Positions 18,460-27,558 of a stretch of DNA of 38,938 bases are shown here, piece after piece. The notes below the pieces were generated by a model. The model had not been told where the DNA came from. It saw only the letters and a list, made by a program, of their open reading frames with translations, and did not search any database. The stretch is taken from assembly GCA_001724785.1 (NCBI GenBank), contig MEDL01000005.1:1-38938 (forward strand). Direction: 5' to 3'. The position numbers and the translations under genes are program-made. The stretch comes from Acidovorax sp. SCN 68-22. GTDB lineage: Bacteria > Pseudomonadota > Gammaproteobacteria > Burkholderiales > Burkholderiaceae_C. Position 1 is the first letter of the stretch. Each line of letters opens with the position of its first letter.

Positions 18460-20727
18460 TCACCACTGCATGCTCAGGCCCAGTTTGAATGAGCGCCCCA
18501 TGCCCGGCACGCGCACGCCCCAGGGCACGGCCGTGCCACCCATGGTGGCGCCTTGGCCGGTGTAGGCGCCGCCTTGCGGGTGGGCGTAGTAGCGGTCGAA
18601 CACGTTGTCGATGCCGGCGTCCAGCCGCCACTGCTGCCACTGGTAGCTGGCGCGCAGGTTCAACAAGCTATACCCCGCAGTCGGCAACTCGTTGCGCACG
18701 GCCGAGACACGCGTCTTGGCGGCCACCAGCAGCACTTCGGCGGTGCTGCTCCAGGCGCCGCGCTGCTGCGTCAGCGCCAGGCGGGCGTTGAGGGGCATGG
18801 TGTTGTAGAGGCCGTCGCCGGTGCCGCGGTTGCGCCCGCGCGCCTGGCTTACGCTGCCTTCCAGGCGCAGGTCGCCCAGCGCGTTGCTGCGGCCCAGCGC
18901 CAGGAAGCCGCTGAGGTCCAGGCCCCACAGACGCGCGTCGGTATTGGCAAAGCGCAGGTAGACGAACTTGCGCTCGCCGCTCAGGTTGGCGCTGCTGCAG
19001 GCGGCCATCGCGCCGCTCCCGCCGCTGCAGCGCTCGGCGTCGATGTAATCGCGCACCTGGCTGAGCCAGGGCGTCAGGCGCAGGCCCCAGCGTTGGCCGC
19101 CCGCGTCGTGCCAGGCGGCGGTGGCGCTCAGGGTGTGGGCGGTTTCGGGCTTGAGGCCGAGGTTGCCGACATAGCCGTTGCCGTCGCCGGCCAGGTTGAC
19201 CATGCGCATGGCCATGCCGCCCGTGGACCAGGCGAAGCGTTCGTACAGGTTGGGCGAGCGCGTCTTGCGCGAGAAGCCGAGTTCGTAGCTGCTGTCCGCG
19301 TTCGGCGTGTAGCGCGCCAGCGCGCTGAAGTCGAGGTGGTGGTCGCTGCGGCTGCGGTCGGCGGCGTTGAACGCGGCGGCGTCCGCGCCGTAGCTGGCGT
19401 TGTAGCCCTGCACGGCGCCGCTGTTGCTGTGCACGCGGCTGGCGCGCAGGCCGAACTGGCCCACCCAGGCGGGACTCCAGCGCGTTTCCCATTCGCCGTA
19501 CACCGACAGGCGGTCGCGCTGGCCCTGGGCGATGTTGCGGAAGATGTCGGGCGCCATGCCGCCGCCGGACGGCATCCACCAGTCGTCCAGCCGGTAGCGC
19601 AGGGCCTCGGCGCCAACACGCAGCGTATCGCGCTCCGAGAGCACGATGTCGCCGCTGAGCTGGGCCCCGCTGGTGCGCCCGAGCGTGTCCATGGGCATGC
19701 CGGGCACGTTGCCAGCGGGTCCGTACCAGAACTGCTTGTCGGGGCCGAAATTCATGCCGTGGCGCGTGCGCTCGTGCCAGGCGCGGGCCTGCATTTCGCC
19801 CCAGGCGAAATTGCGCTGGTAGCGCAGGTTCAGGTGCGTGCTGTCGTTGCGCGTCATGTCCATGCGCTGGTTGGGGAAGTTCTGGTAGGGCACGTCCTGC
19901 ATGCCCAGCTCCAGGCCGAGCAGGCCCTCGTCGGAGCGCAGCGCGACGGCCAGGGCATGGTTGCGCGCGCGGTAGCTGGTCGAGCCCACTTCGTCGCCGG
20001 CGAGGATGCGATCGGGCTTGTCGGCGCCGGCCGGCCCGGCGGCCTTGAATGCGCGGGCGGCGCGGTAGTTGTCCGCTTGCGCGATCGAGCCGTCGTAGCG
20101 CAGGCTCAGCCGTTCGGTGGCGTAGGTCGCGCTGGCGTGGCCGCCCAGGCCATGGCCGTTGCTCTGCGCCCAGGCGCCCAGCTCGCCGTGCGTCACCGGG
20201 CCCTGGCCGGGGGCGGCGAAGGCCGGCGCAGCGGTATCGACCTGGATGCCGGCGCCAATGCTGTCGCCGCCCACGCTGACCGGAACGGCGCCGGTGTACA
20301 CGCGCACCGCTGCCACCCGCGAGGGGTCCACATAGGACAGCGGCGGGTTCATGTGGTTGCCGCAGGAGGACACCAGGTCCATGCCGTCCAGCACGATGCG
20401 CAGGCGGTCGTCCGTCATGCCGTGCAGGCTGGGCAGGCTGGACATGCCGCCGGCGCCCTGCAAGCTCAGGCCGGTGATGCTGCGCAGCAGGGCGGCGGTG
20501 TCGCCGCCGCTGGCGCGTCCGGCGGCCAGGGCCTCCGGTGTGGGCTGTTCGGGCAGGGTGGCTGGCGCCGCGGCGGGGGTGGCGCGCACCGTGACGGCCG
20601 GCATGGTGGCTTCTTGCGCCAGGCTGGCCAGGGGCAGGGCCGCGAGGAGCGCGCACAGTGGGCGCAGGGCGTGGGTGGCGGCAGGCCAGGCGTGCGGACG
20701 CCGGGCAAGGGAGGCAAAACGGTTCAT
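18460..20727 (-). CDS. TonB-dependent copper receptor (OprC/NosA type)
   Basis: A 755-residue outer-membrane receptor. A signal peptide ends near residue 37 (PLASLAQEA). The plug domain follows (about 45-170, with LRSITGLSLQGAGGMSSLPSLHGM and RLRIVLDGMD), then a beta barrel ending in the expected aromatic residue (FKLGLSMQW). The plug has SCGNHMNPPLSYVDP with C122 and M126 spaced as Cys-x3-Met, and the barrel has RHGMNFG with H323 and M325 spaced as His-x-Met. Together these match the copper site described for Pseudomonas OprC. The DUF2946 gene 110 bases upstream on the same strand is a common partner. It probably imports copper that the nearby cbb3 oxidase needs. No haem- or siderophore-specific sign was seen. 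Confidence 0.88.
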   Translation of the reverse strand: MNRFASLARRPHAWPAATHALRPLCALLAALPLASLAQEATMPAVTVRATPAAAPATLPEQPTPEALAAGRASGGDTAALLRSITGLSLQGAGGMSSLPSLHGMTDDRLRIVLDGMDLVSSCGNHMNPPLSYVDPSRVAAVRVYTGAVPVSVGGDSIGAGIQVDTAAPAFAAPGQGPVTHGELGAWAQSNGHGLGGHASATYATERLSLRYDGSIAQADNYRAARAFKAAGPAGADKPDRILAGDEVGSTSYRARNHALAVALRSDEGLLGLELGMQDVPYQNFPNQRMDMTRNDSTHLNLRYQRNFAWGEMQARAWHERTRHGMNFGPDKQFWYGPAGNVPGMPMDTLGRTSGAQLSGDIVLSERDTLRVGAEALRYRLDDWWMPSGGGMAPDIFRNIAQGQRDRLSVYGEWETRWSPAWVGQFGLRASRVHSNSGAVQGYNASYGADAAAFNAADRSRSDHHLDFSALARYTPNADSSYELGFSRKTRSPNLYERFAWSTGGMAMRMVNLAGDGNGYVGNLGLKPETAHTLSATAAWHDAGGQRWGLRLTPWLSQVRDYIDAERCSGGSGAMAACSSANLSGERKFVYLRFANTDARLWGLDLSGFLALGRSNALGDLRLEGSVSQARGRNRGTGDGLYNTMPLNARLALTQQRGAWSSTAEVLLVAAKTRVSAVRNELPTAGYSLLNLRASYQWQQWRLDAGIDNVFDRYYAHPQGGAYTGQGATMGGTAVPWGVRVPGMGRSFKLGLSMQW

Positions 20728-20836
20728 GGCAACGATTTCCGGAAAATGAGGGGGCGGGCACGCCGGTCCCCGCGGGAGGCGTGCGTGGCGACGCCCGGCG
20801 CGCGGCGGCGCCGGAGCCTGTCGGAAGGGGAAAGGT

Positions 20837-21232
20837 TCAGGCCCGTGCGGGCGGCGGCGCCTGGGGCTGCGGCCGCAGGCCGCGGACGCGCTGTTGCGCT
20901 GGCGCCCCGGGGTGTGCCCACGGCGCCGTGCTGGCGACGCGCTCTGCGGCCAGGCCCGCCAGCAGGACGGGCGGCGGCGCCAGTCCCGTGCCGGCGACGG
21001 CGCACACCGCGCAGCCCATTCCGCCCATGCCCATGGGCTGGCCGGAGTCCTCGGAGTCCGGCATGCCCGGGCCGTCGGCTCGGCAGACCTCGCCCCAGGG
21101 CAGCGCGTCCACCACTTGCCGGACGAGGTGCTGCTGGCTGAGCTGCACCATCCACAACTGCGCCAGCACCGCCAGCAGGGCCAGCAGGCCGGCCGCGTAG
21201 CGGTGGCGGGGAAGGGCGCGTGGGGAGCTCAC
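20837..21232 (-). CDS. DUF2946 family protein, copper-receptor partner
   Basis: A 131-residue protein with one N-terminal hydrophobic helix (YAAGLLALLAVLAQLWMV) and a middle region rich in Met, Gly and Asp with a CxxC pair (GMGGMGCAVCAVAG) plus another Cys at GEVC. Cys and Met here could bind copper. The family is usually found next to TonB copper receptors, as here. The start is a GTG at 21232 (MSSPRALPRHRY); no convincing ribosome site is visible, so the start is tentative. The Pro/Gln/Arg-rich tail looks disordered. Confidence 0.72.
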   Translation of the reverse strand: MSSPRALPRHRYAAGLLALLAVLAQLWMVQLSQQHLVRQVVDALPWGEVCRADGPGMPDSEDSGQPMGMGGMGCAVCAVAGTGLAPPPVLLAGLAAERVASTAPWAHPGAPAQQRVRGLRPQPQAPPPARA

Positions 21233-21366
21233 GGACGCCTATTGTCCTTGGCCGATGGCCCCTGGGGAACGGGTGCGCGGCGCGGCCTGCGCTCGCCTTG
21301 CGCTGTGTCAAGGCCGTGGGCGGGGCGCGGCTTGGTATCCTCTTTTTTCCACTTTCGAACGGAGCT

Positions 21367-22050
21367 ATGTCCCTCACCATCTACGGCATTGCCGCATCCC
21401 GCGCCGTGCGGCCCCTGTGGGCGGCCACGGAACTCGGCCTGGACTTCGTCCACGTGCCCCTGCGCTACCAGGAGGGCGCCACGCGCAGCGCCCCGTTTCG
21501 CGCCCTGAACCCGAACGGCCACATCCCCGTGCTGGTCGATGCCCGCCCCGAGGGCGACGTGGTGCTTTGGGAAAGCATGGCCTGCACCCTGTACCTGGCG
21601 CGCCACCATGGCCGGCCCGACGGCGTGGGCATCAGCCCGGCGACGCCGGCCGAGGACGCCCAGGCGCTGCGCTGGAGTTTCTGGACGGTGTCCGAACTGG
21701 AAAAGGACGCCCTCACGGTGCTGATGCACCGGCGCGCCATGCCCGAGGCCGAGCGCAAGCCCGAGCTCGCCGCCGCGGCGGAAAAACGCCTGGCCGTGCC
21801 ACTGGCGGTGCTGGAAGGCGAACTGCAGGCCGCGCAGGCGCGCGGCCATGCCTGGCTGGCCGGCGAGCGCTTCACGGTGGCCGACCTGTGCGTGGCGAGC
21901 GTGCTCGCCTGGGCCATGCCGGCGCGCGAACTGCTGGCGGCCCATCCGCGGAGCGCGGAGTGGCTGCAGCGCTGCCTGGCACGCCCGGCGCAGCAGGCGA
22001 TGCGCGCCCTGGCGCGCGAGCCGGGTATCAGCAGCTATCAAAAACAATAG
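21367..22050 (+). CDS. Glutathione S-transferase family protein
   Basis: A 227-residue GST. The thioredoxin-fold N-terminal domain starts SLTIYGIAASRAVRPLWAATELGL, continues with the cis-Pro region NPNGHIPVLVD and the glutathione-binding WESMACTLYLA. The helical C-terminal domain contains LAGERFTVADLCVASVLAWA, the usual N-capping motif. The Ser in the SRAVRP segment could be the catalytic residue, as in Ser/Cys-type GSTs. GGAG lies six bases before the ATG. The last residues (SSYQKQ and the stop) are read from the repeat at 22030-22095, so the C-terminus has been reshaped by that element. Confidence 0.9.
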   Translation: MSLTIYGIAASRAVRPLWAATELGLDFVHVPLRYQEGATRSAPFRALNPNGHIPVLVDARPEGDVVLWESMACTLYLARHHGRPDGVGISPATPAEDAQALRWSFWTVSELEKDALTVLMHRRAMPEAERKPELAAAAEKRLAVPLAVLEGELQAAQARGHAWLAGERFTVADLCVASVLAWAMPARELLAAHPRSAEWLQRCLARPAQQAMRALAREPGISSYQKQ

Positions 22051-22095
22051 CTGCTAACCATTGCCCAGCAAGCGCTAGCGCCTGTTTTTGCCTTG
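22030..22095 (+). repeat. Comamonad-type intergenic repeat, copy 3, with hairpin
   Basis: A perfect 9-base inverted repeat AGCAGCTAT / ATAGCTGCT (22030-22038 and 22047-22055, loop CAAAAACA) is followed by AAGCGCTAGCGCC and then TTTTT, a terminator-like ending. The element sits between the convergent GST and universal stress genes and probably stops both transcripts. It includes the last GST codons. It aligns without gaps to the copy at 35782-35835. Confidence 0.65.
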
Positions 22096-22110
22096 AAAAA
22101 GGCGGCGTGG

Positions 22111-22554
22111 TCAGCGCAGCACCAGCACCGGAATGTGCGAGTGCGTCAGCACATGCTGGGTTTCGCTGCCCAGCAGCAGGCGCTTGATGCCTTTGCGCCC
22201 ATGGGATGCCATGACGATCAGGTCGCATTTGTGTTTCTTGGCGGCGGCGATCAGCGCTTCGGCCACCAGATCGGACTTGGCCACCACGGCCTTGGCGCTC
22301 ACGCCCTGGGCGGACGCCTCGGCCCGGACGGCGTCCACCTCGGCCTGGGCGCTGGCCGCCCATTGCGCCTCGATCTTCTTGATGTTCTGGGTGTCCACGG
22401 GCAGCGAGCCCTCCATATAGGCGCGCGGGTAGCGCGGCACCACCTTCAGGGCGACCAGCGCCGCGCCGCTCAGGGCGGCCAGCGCGATGGCGCTCTGCAC
22501 GGCTTTGCTGGAGAGTTCGGAGCCGTCGGTGGCAACAAGAATGCGCTTGTACAT
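22111..22554 (-). CDS. Universal stress protein (UspA family)
   Basis: A 147-residue UspA-type protein. It starts MYKRILVATDGSELSSKA, with the acidic residue after the first strand, and has the ATP-binding signature near the end: ASHGRKGIKRLLLGSETQHVL, which fits the G-x2-G-x9-G(S/T) pattern. It therefore probably binds ATP. I chose the ATG at 22554 because the family N-terminus starts there and a GAGG lies about seven bases upstream. A shared FNR/ANR-type palindrome lies 61 bases upstream between this gene and ccoI, so low oxygen probably induces both, as is known for usp genes in other bacteria. Confidence 0.92.
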   Translation of the reverse strand: MYKRILVATDGSELSSKAVQSAIALAALSGAALVALKVVPRYPRAYMEGSLPVDTQNIKKIEAQWAASAQAEVDAVRAEASAQGVSAKAVVAKSDLVAEALIAAAKKHKCDLIVMASHGRKGIKRLLLGSETQHVLTHSHIPVLVLR

Positions 22555-22586
22555 GGCAGGCCTCATAGGATGAACACGGTGCCGCC

Positions 22587-22655
22587 AGCGTAGGCCCGCG
22601 GGGCGCTTGCGCGCTTGATGCAGGTCAATTGCCCGGAATTCCTGTGGGGTAAGCT
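22587..22655. promoter_or_regulatory. FNR/ANR-type site between usp and ccoI
   Basis: The palindrome TTGATGCAGGTCAA (22615-22628) differs from the FNR consensus TTGAT-N4-ATCAA at one base. On the + strand a TAAGCT box begins 35 bases after the start of the site (22650-22655), and on the minus strand a TACGCT box (22592-22587) begins 36 bases from the other end. Both fit activation with the site centred near -41.5. The + strand start would then fall almost at the ccoI ATG, so that mRNA may be nearly leaderless. Confidence 0.72.
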
Positions 22656-22661
22656 TGCGCC

Positions 22662-25064
22662 ATGTCAAAGCCCTTTTCGGTACCTGTGTTTCCGGCGCAC
22701 CTGCCGCAAACCCCTGGCGCCGAAGGCAACGGCGCGTCCAACGCCGCCGATTTGCTCGACGATCCGGCCGAATGGCCGCATTTTGGCCGCCCGCTGGCGG
22801 GCGCCCAGGCGGGTGAGCGCTGGGAATCGCACCTCGTCATCGAGGGCATGCACTGCGCCGCCTGCGCCCTGACCATCGAAGACGCGCTGCGCGCCGTGCC
22901 CGGCGTCGAGCAGGTCGAGGTGAGCAGTGCCACCCGGCGCGCGCGCGTGCTCTGGAACGCCGGCCTCGCCCGGCCCTCGCAGTGGCTGGACGCCGTGCGC
23001 AAGGCCGGCTACCGGGCGCTCCCCGCCGTCGACGTCGCGGCGCGCGAGCAGCGCCTGCGCGAGAACCGCAGTGCCCTGTGGCGCTGGCTGGTGGCGGGTT
23101 TCTGCATGATGCAGGTCATGATGTACGCGTGGCCGGCCTACATCGCCCAGCCCGGCGATCTCAGCCTGGAAATGGAGTCGCTCCTGCGCTGGGCCTCCTG
23201 GGTCATCAGCCTGCCCGTGGTGCTGTTCGCCTGCGGGCCGTTTTTCTCCAGCGCTTGGGCCGATGTGCGCCACCGCCGCATCAGCATGGACCTGCCGGTG
23301 GCGCTGGGCATGGGGATCACATTCGGCATCAGCACCCTGGGCACTTTCGCCCCCGAAGGTGTGTTCGGGCGCGAGGTGTACTACGACTCGCTGACCATGT
23401 TCGTCTTCTTTCTGCTGACCGGGCGCTTGCTGGAGCTGCGCCTGCGCGACCGCACGGCCGGCGCCCTGGAGGCGCTGATGAACCGCCTGCCGGACAGCAT
23501 CGAGCGGCGCGGCAGCGATGGCGGTTTTTCGCGCGTTGCGCTGCGCCGGCTGGTGCAGGGCGACGTGGTGCGCGTGCTCCCCGGCGAGGTGTTCCCGGCG
23601 GACGGCAGCATCGTGGCGGGGAATTCGCGCGTTGACGAAGCCTTGCTGACGGGCGAATCCACGCCGCGCTGGCGCACCGTGGGCGCGCAGGTGTCGGCCG
23701 GCAGCGTCAATCTGGAAGCGGCGCTGGAGGTGCAGATCCTGCGCCTGGGCCCCGATACGCGCTTTGGTGAGATCGTGGCCCTGATGGAAAGCGCCTCGCT
23801 GCAAAAACCCCGCCTGGCCCAGCTGGCCGACCGCGTGGCGCGGCCCTTCCTGGTGGGCGTGCTGCTGGCGGCGCTCGGGGCGCTGCTCTGGTGGTGGCCG
23901 AGCGATCCGCAGCACGCCCTGATGGTGGCGGTGTCGGTGCTCATCGTCACCTGTCCCTGCGCGCTCTCCCTGGCCACGCCGGTGGCCATGCTCTCGGCCG
24001 CTGGCGCCCTGGCGCGGGGCGGCGTGCTGGTGCGCAACCTGCAAGCGCTGGAGACGCTCGCCGGCGTCGACACCGTGGTGTTCGACAAGACCGGCACGCT
24101 CACGCACGACCGCATGGCGCTCGCCCAGACGGAGCTGGCGCCCGGCTGGACGCAGGCCGCCGCGCTGGGCCTGGCGGCCGCGCTGGCGCGCCACTCCCTG
24201 CACCCGGCTTCGCGCGCGCTGGCGGCGGCCTACGAGGCCATGGCACCGGACGCAGGCCCCGCCTGGGAGGTGCTGGACGCGAGCGAGACGGCCGGGCGCG
24301 GCATCTCGGCGCAGGTGCGGCCCGCGGGCAGCACGGAGGCGCCACGTGCCGTGCGGCTCGGCTCGGCCGAACATGCCGCTGTGGAGCGGCCGGACCTGGA
24401 CGGCGTCCAGGTGTCGCTGGCCTGGGCCGACGGCCCGCAGGCTGGCCGCTGGTGCGCCCACTTCGCCTTGCAGGAAGATTTGCGCAGCGAGGTGCCAGCC
24501 TTGCTGCGCGCGCTGGCCGCTGCGGGGATCGGTGTCCAGGTCCTGTCTGGCGACCGGTCCGTCTCGGTGGCGCGCGTGGCCGAACGGGCCGGCATTGCCC
24601 AATGGCGCGGCGATTGCACGCCCGCCGACAAGCTGGAGGTGCTGCGTGCGCTGCAGGCGCGCGGGCGGCGCGTGGCCATGGTGGGCGATGGGCTCAACGA
24701 TGGGCCGGTGCTCGCCGCGGCGCATGTGTCCTTTGCGCTCGGCAGCGCGGTGCCGCTCGCGCGCCTGCGCTCCGATTTCGTCCTGCTCAGCGGGCAGCTG
24801 CGCCTGGTGGGGCAGTGTGGCCTGCTCAGCCGCCAGACCATGCGCGTGGTACGGCAGAATCTTTGGTGGGCCGCCGGCTACAACGCGCTGTGCGTGCCCC
24901 TGGCGGTGGTCGGGCTCATGCCCGCCTGGCTCGCCGGCCTGGGCATGGCGGCCAGTTCGCTGCTGGTGGTGGCAAACGCCGCCCGGCTGGCGCGCACCCT
25001 GCCGCCGCTGCACGCGGCAAGCGCTGCCCGGGCACTGCCCGTCGCGGCCGTTGCGCGCGCCTGA
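22662..25064 (+). CDS. ccoI: CcoI (FixI), copper-transporting P1B-type ATPase
   Basis: CcoI exports Cu(I) across the cytoplasmic membrane for assembly of the CuB centre of cbb3 oxidase. The 800-residue protein has a variable head, an HMA domain with GMHCAAC (C65, C68), six to eight membrane segments including the copper-binding CPC (T430-C433), the TGES loop (330-333), the phosphorylated Asp of DKTGTLT (D475), the HP pair of P1B pumps (H514-P515) and the hinge GDGLNDGP (675-682), where the usual form ends in DAP. It is followed by ccoS after 16 bases. The FNR-type site upstream suggests induction at low oxygen. Confidence 0.95.
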   Translation: MSKPFSVPVFPAHLPQTPGAEGNGASNAADLLDDPAEWPHFGRPLAGAQAGERWESHLVIEGMHCAACALTIEDALRAVPGVEQVEVSSATRRARVLWNAGLARPSQWLDAVRKAGYRALPAVDVAAREQRLRENRSALWRWLVAGFCMMQVMMYAWPAYIAQPGDLSLEMESLLRWASWVISLPVVLFACGPFFSSAWADVRHRRISMDLPVALGMGITFGISTLGTFAPEGVFGREVYYDSLTMFVFFLLTGRLLELRLRDRTAGALEALMNRLPDSIERRGSDGGFSRVALRRLVQGDVVRVLPGEVFPADGSIVAGNSRVDEALLTGESTPRWRTVGAQVSAGSVNLEAALEVQILRLGPDTRFGEIVALMESASLQKPRLAQLADRVARPFLVGVLLAALGALLWWWPSDPQHALMVAVSVLIVTCPCALSLATPVAMLSAAGALARGGVLVRNLQALETLAGVDTVVFDKTGTLTHDRMALAQTELAPGWTQAAALGLAAALARHSLHPASRALAAAYEAMAPDAGPAWEVLDASETAGRGISAQVRPAGSTEAPRAVRLGSAEHAAVERPDLDGVQVSLAWADGPQAGRWCAHFALQEDLRSEVPALLRALAAAGIGVQVLSGDRSVSVARVAERAGIAQWRGDCTPADKLEVLRALQARGRRVAMVGDGLNDGPVLAAAHVSFALGSAVPLARLRSDFVLLSGQLRLVGQCGLLSRQTMRVVRQNLWWAAGYNALCVPLAVVGLMPAWLAGLGMAASSLLVVANAARLARTLPPLHAASAARALPVAAVARA

Positions 25065-25080
25065 GCTGGAAAGGATTGCC

Positions 25081-25218
25081 ATGGACATTCTCTACGTGCT
25101 CATCCCGCTCTCGGTCGGCCTGGTGCTGCTGGTGCTCCTGGCCTTGTGGTGGGCCGTCTACCGGGGCCAGTTCGAGAACGTCGACCAGGAAGCCGAACGC
25201 ATTCTTCGGGACAATTGA
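25081..25218 (+). CDS. ccoS: CcoS, cbb3 oxidase maturation protein
   Basis: A 45-residue single-span membrane protein, MDILYVLIPLSVGLVLLVLL then a short charged tail with GQFENVDQEAERIL. CcoS proteins are needed to insert haem and copper into the catalytic subunit CcoN. The Asp/Glu-rich tail after one helix is typical. A GGAAAGG lies just before the ATG. The stop codon is inside the FNR-type site that precedes ccoN. Confidence 0.9.
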   Translation: MDILYVLIPLSVGLVLLVLLALWWAVYRGQFENVDQEAERILRDN

Positions 25219-25255
25219 CAGCGGTCAAAAACACTACTTGCTGTCCGGTTAATAC
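25215..25255 (+). promoter_or_regulatory. FNR/ANR-type promoter of the ccoNOQP operon
   Basis: The perfect palindrome TTGAC-AGCG-GTCAA (25215-25228) is a good FNR/ANR site. A TAATAC box at 25250-25255 begins 35 bases after the start of the site, the same distance as at ccoI. The predicted transcript starts near 25263, about 17 bases before the ccoN ATG, leaving room for the ribosome site GAGGTAATCG. The palindrome overlaps the ccoS stop codon. Confidence 0.75.
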
Positions 25256-25279
25256 TTTCGCAGACTTCAGAGGTAATCG

Positions 25280-26722
25280 ATGACTCCTTCAACAACAGCA
25301 AATGCCGGCTACTACAACGACACCGTGGTCCGGCAGTTTTCCATCATGGCCGTGGTGTGGGGCGTGGTCGGCATGCTGGTCGGCGTGCTTATCGCGTCCC
25401 AGCTCGCCTGGCCCGAACTCAATTTCGGCATCCCCTGGCTGAGCTACGGGCGCCTGCGGCCGCTGCACACCAACGCGGTGATTTTTGCCTTCGGGGGCAG
25501 CGCGCTCATCGGCACCAGCTACTACGTCGTGCAGCGCACCTGCCAGGTGCGCCTGTTCGCGGGGCCGCTCGCCGCCTTCACCTTCTGGGGCTGGCAGCTG
25601 GTCATCGTGGCGGCCGCCATCAGCCTGCCGCTGGGCTATACCACGGGCAAGGAATACGCCGAGCTGGAGTGGCCCATCGACATCCTGATCGCGCTGGTGT
25701 GGGTGGCCTACGCCATCGTGTTCTTCGGCACCATCGGCATACGCAAGGTGCGCCACATCTACGTGGCCAACTGGTTCTACGGCGGCTTCATCCTCGCCGT
25801 GGCCCTGCTGCACATCGTGAACAGCGCGGCCATGCCGGCCGGCTTCATGAAGAGTTACTCGGCCTACGCCGGCGTGCAGGACGCCATGGTGCAATGGTGG
25901 TACGGGCACAACGCGGTGGGCTTCTTCCTCACGGCGGGCTTCCTGGGCATGATGTATTACTTCATTCCCAAGCAGGCCAACCGCCCGGTCTACAGCTACC
26001 GCCTGTCCATCGTCCACTTCTGGGCGCTGATCTTCACCTACATGTGGGCGGGCCCGCACCACCTGCACTACACCGCGCTTCCCGACTGGACGCAATCGGT
26101 CGGCATGGTGTTCTCGCTGATTCTTCTGGCGCCCAGCTGGGGCGGCATGATCAACGGGATGATGACGCTGTCGGGCGCCTGGCACAAGCTGCGCGACGAC
26201 CCGATCCTGCGCTTCCTGATCGTCTCGCTGTCGTTCTACGGCATGTCCACGTTCGAAGGCCCGATGATGTCCATCAAGACGGTCAACGCGCTCAGCCACT
26301 ACACCGACTGGACGGTGGGCCACGTGCATTCGGGCGCCCTGGGCTGGGTCGGCCTGATCACCATGGGCTCGCTCTACTACCTCATCCCGCGCCTGTTCGG
26401 CCGCGAGAAGATGCATTCCGTCAAGGCGATCGAGCTGCACTTCTGGCTCGCCACCATCGGCATCGTGCTGTACATCGCCGCGATGTGGATCGCCGGGGTG
26501 ATGCAGGGGCTGATGTGGCGCGCCGTGAACACCGACGGCACGCTGACCTACACCTTCGTCGAGAGCGTGAAGGCGACTTATCCGTTCTATGTGATCCGCA
26601 TGCTCGGCGGTCTGCTGTATCTCGTGGGCATGGTGGTCATGGCCTGGAACGTCTGGGTAACGGCCAGTTCCGGCCGCTCGACCACCGTGGCGATCCCGGC
26701 CCTCAAGCCGGCCCATGCCTGA
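25280..26722 (+). CDS. ccoN: CcoN, cbb3-type cytochrome oxidase subunit I
   Basis: CcoN is the catalytic subunit that reduces oxygen to water at high affinity and pumps protons. The 480-residue protein has about 12 membrane segments. The metal ligands are all visible: H63 (low-spin haem b), H210, H260 and H261 (CuB), H348 and H350 (haems), and Y254 in [11 protein letters not shown], the Tyr expected to cross-link to a CuB His. Each is shifted by three from the Pseudomonas stutzeri numbers I remember, so the active site is intact. The gene starts an FNR-driven operon and is followed by ccoO after 17 bases. Confidence 0.98.
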   Translation: MTPSTTANAGYYNDTVVRQFSIMAVVWGVVGMLVGVLIASQLAWPELNFGIPWLSYGRLRPLHTNAVIFAFGGSALIGTSYYVVQRTCQVRLFAGPLAAFTFWGWQLVIVAAAISLPLGYTTGKEYAELEWPIDILIALVWVAYAIVFFGTIGIRKVRHIYVANWFYGGFILAVALLHIVNSAAMPAGFMKSYSAYAGVQDAMVQWWYGHNAVGFFLTAGFLGMMYYFIPKQANRPVYSYRLSIVHFWALIFTYMWAGPHHLHYTALPDWTQSVGMVFSLILLAPSWGGMINGMMTLSGAWHKLRDDPILRFLIVSLSFYGMSTFEGPMMSIKTVNALSHYTDWTVGHVHSGALGWVGLITMGSLYYLIPRLFGREKMHSVKAIELHFWLATIGIVLYIAAMWIAGVMQGLMWRAVNTDGTLTYTFVESVKATYPFYVIRMLGGLLYLVGMVVMAWNVWVTASSGRSTTVAIPALKPAHA

Positions 26723-26739
26723 GTTCTTAGGATTGATTC

Positions 26740-27372
26740 ATGTCCCAAACCAACAACGCTCCTAAAAAAGGTTTCTCCCACGAGAACGTCGAAACCAACA
26801 ACTTCCTGATGATCGTGCTGATCGTCCTGGTGGTTGCGGTTGGCGGGCTGGTAGAAATCGTGCCGCTGTTCTTTCAGAAGTCGACCACCGAGCCGATCAC
26901 CGGTCTCAAGCCCTACACGGCGCTGCAGCTGGTGGGCCGCGACATCTACCTGCGCGAGGGTTGCTACAACTGCCATTCGCAGATGATCCGTCCCTTCCGC
27001 GCGGAAACGCTGCGCTACGGCCACTATTCGGTGGCTGGCGAGTTCGTCTACGACCGCCCCTTCCAGTGGGGCAGCAAGCGCACCGGCCCGGACCTGCACC
27101 GGGTCGGCGGCAAGTACAGCGACGAGTGGCACCGCATCCACCTGAACAACCCGCGCGACGTGGTCCCGGAGTCCAACATGCCGGCGTATTCCTGGCTTGA
27201 AGGCACCAAGATCGACCCCGAAGGGGTGGCGCCGCACATGAACGCGCTGCGCCGCCTCGGAGTGCCCTACACGGACGAAGAGATCGCCGCCGCGGCTGGC
27301 GAAGTCCAGGGCAAGACCGAAATGGACGCCATCGTGGCCTACCTGCAGGTGCTGGGCCGCACCCTCAAATAA
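26740..27372 (+). CDS. ccoO: CcoO, cbb3 oxidase mono-haem c subunit
   Basis: CcoO is a membrane-anchored periplasmic cytochrome c that passes electrons to CcoN. Its 210 residues have an N-terminal anchor (about 22-45), the haem c motif CYNCH at residues 75-79 and a probable axial Met at about 147 in ESNMPAYSW. The rest has the expected features such as [14 protein letters not shown] and [16 protein letters not shown]. Length and motifs are standard. Confidence 0.98.
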   Translation: MSQTNNAPKKGFSHENVETNNFLMIVLIVLVVAVGGLVEIVPLFFQKSTTEPITGLKPYTALQLVGRDIYLREGCYNCHSQMIRPFRAETLRYGHYSVAGEFVYDRPFQWGSKRTGPDLHRVGGKYSDEWHRIHLNNPRDVVPESNMPAYSWLEGTKIDPEGVAPHMNALRRLGVPYTDEEIAAAAGEVQGKTEMDAIVAYLQVLGRTLK

Positions 27373-27390
27373 ACACCAGGAGGCCATGCC

Positions 27391-27528
27391 ATGGACATCA
27401 CGACCTTGCGCATCATTTTCACGCTGCTGTCGTTTGCCTGCTTCCTGGGCATAGGCGTGTGGGCGTATTCCAGCCGCAACCGCGAGCGCTTTGAAGAAGC
27501 CGCGCGCCTTCCCTTCGAACAAGATTGA
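27391..27528 (+). CDS. ccoQ: CcoQ, small cbb3 oxidase subunit
   Basis: A 45-residue single-span protein beginning MDITTLRIIFTLLSFACFLG, then a short cytoplasmic end RNRERFEEAARLPFEQD. CcoQ stabilises the CcoP-CcoNO complex. An AGGAGG lies upstream of the ATG at 27391; another ATG at 27386 is in a different frame. It lies between ccoO (18 bases) and ccoP (30 bases), the usual place. Confidence 0.92.
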   Translation: MDITTLRIIFTLLSFACFLGIGVWAYSSRNRERFEEAARLPFEQD

Positions 27529-27558
27529 TCCGAGCTGCTCGGAATACGAGAACCTCCC

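Noticed and set aside
20728-20836. Cobalamin or other riboswitch before the TonB receptor
   Set aside because: No B12-box-like sequence or ordered stems were seen; the receptor's own motifs point to copper.
18553-21141. 862-codon + strand frame opposite the copper receptor
   Set aside because: Low-complexity shadow with no domain; the minus-strand receptor is unambiguous.
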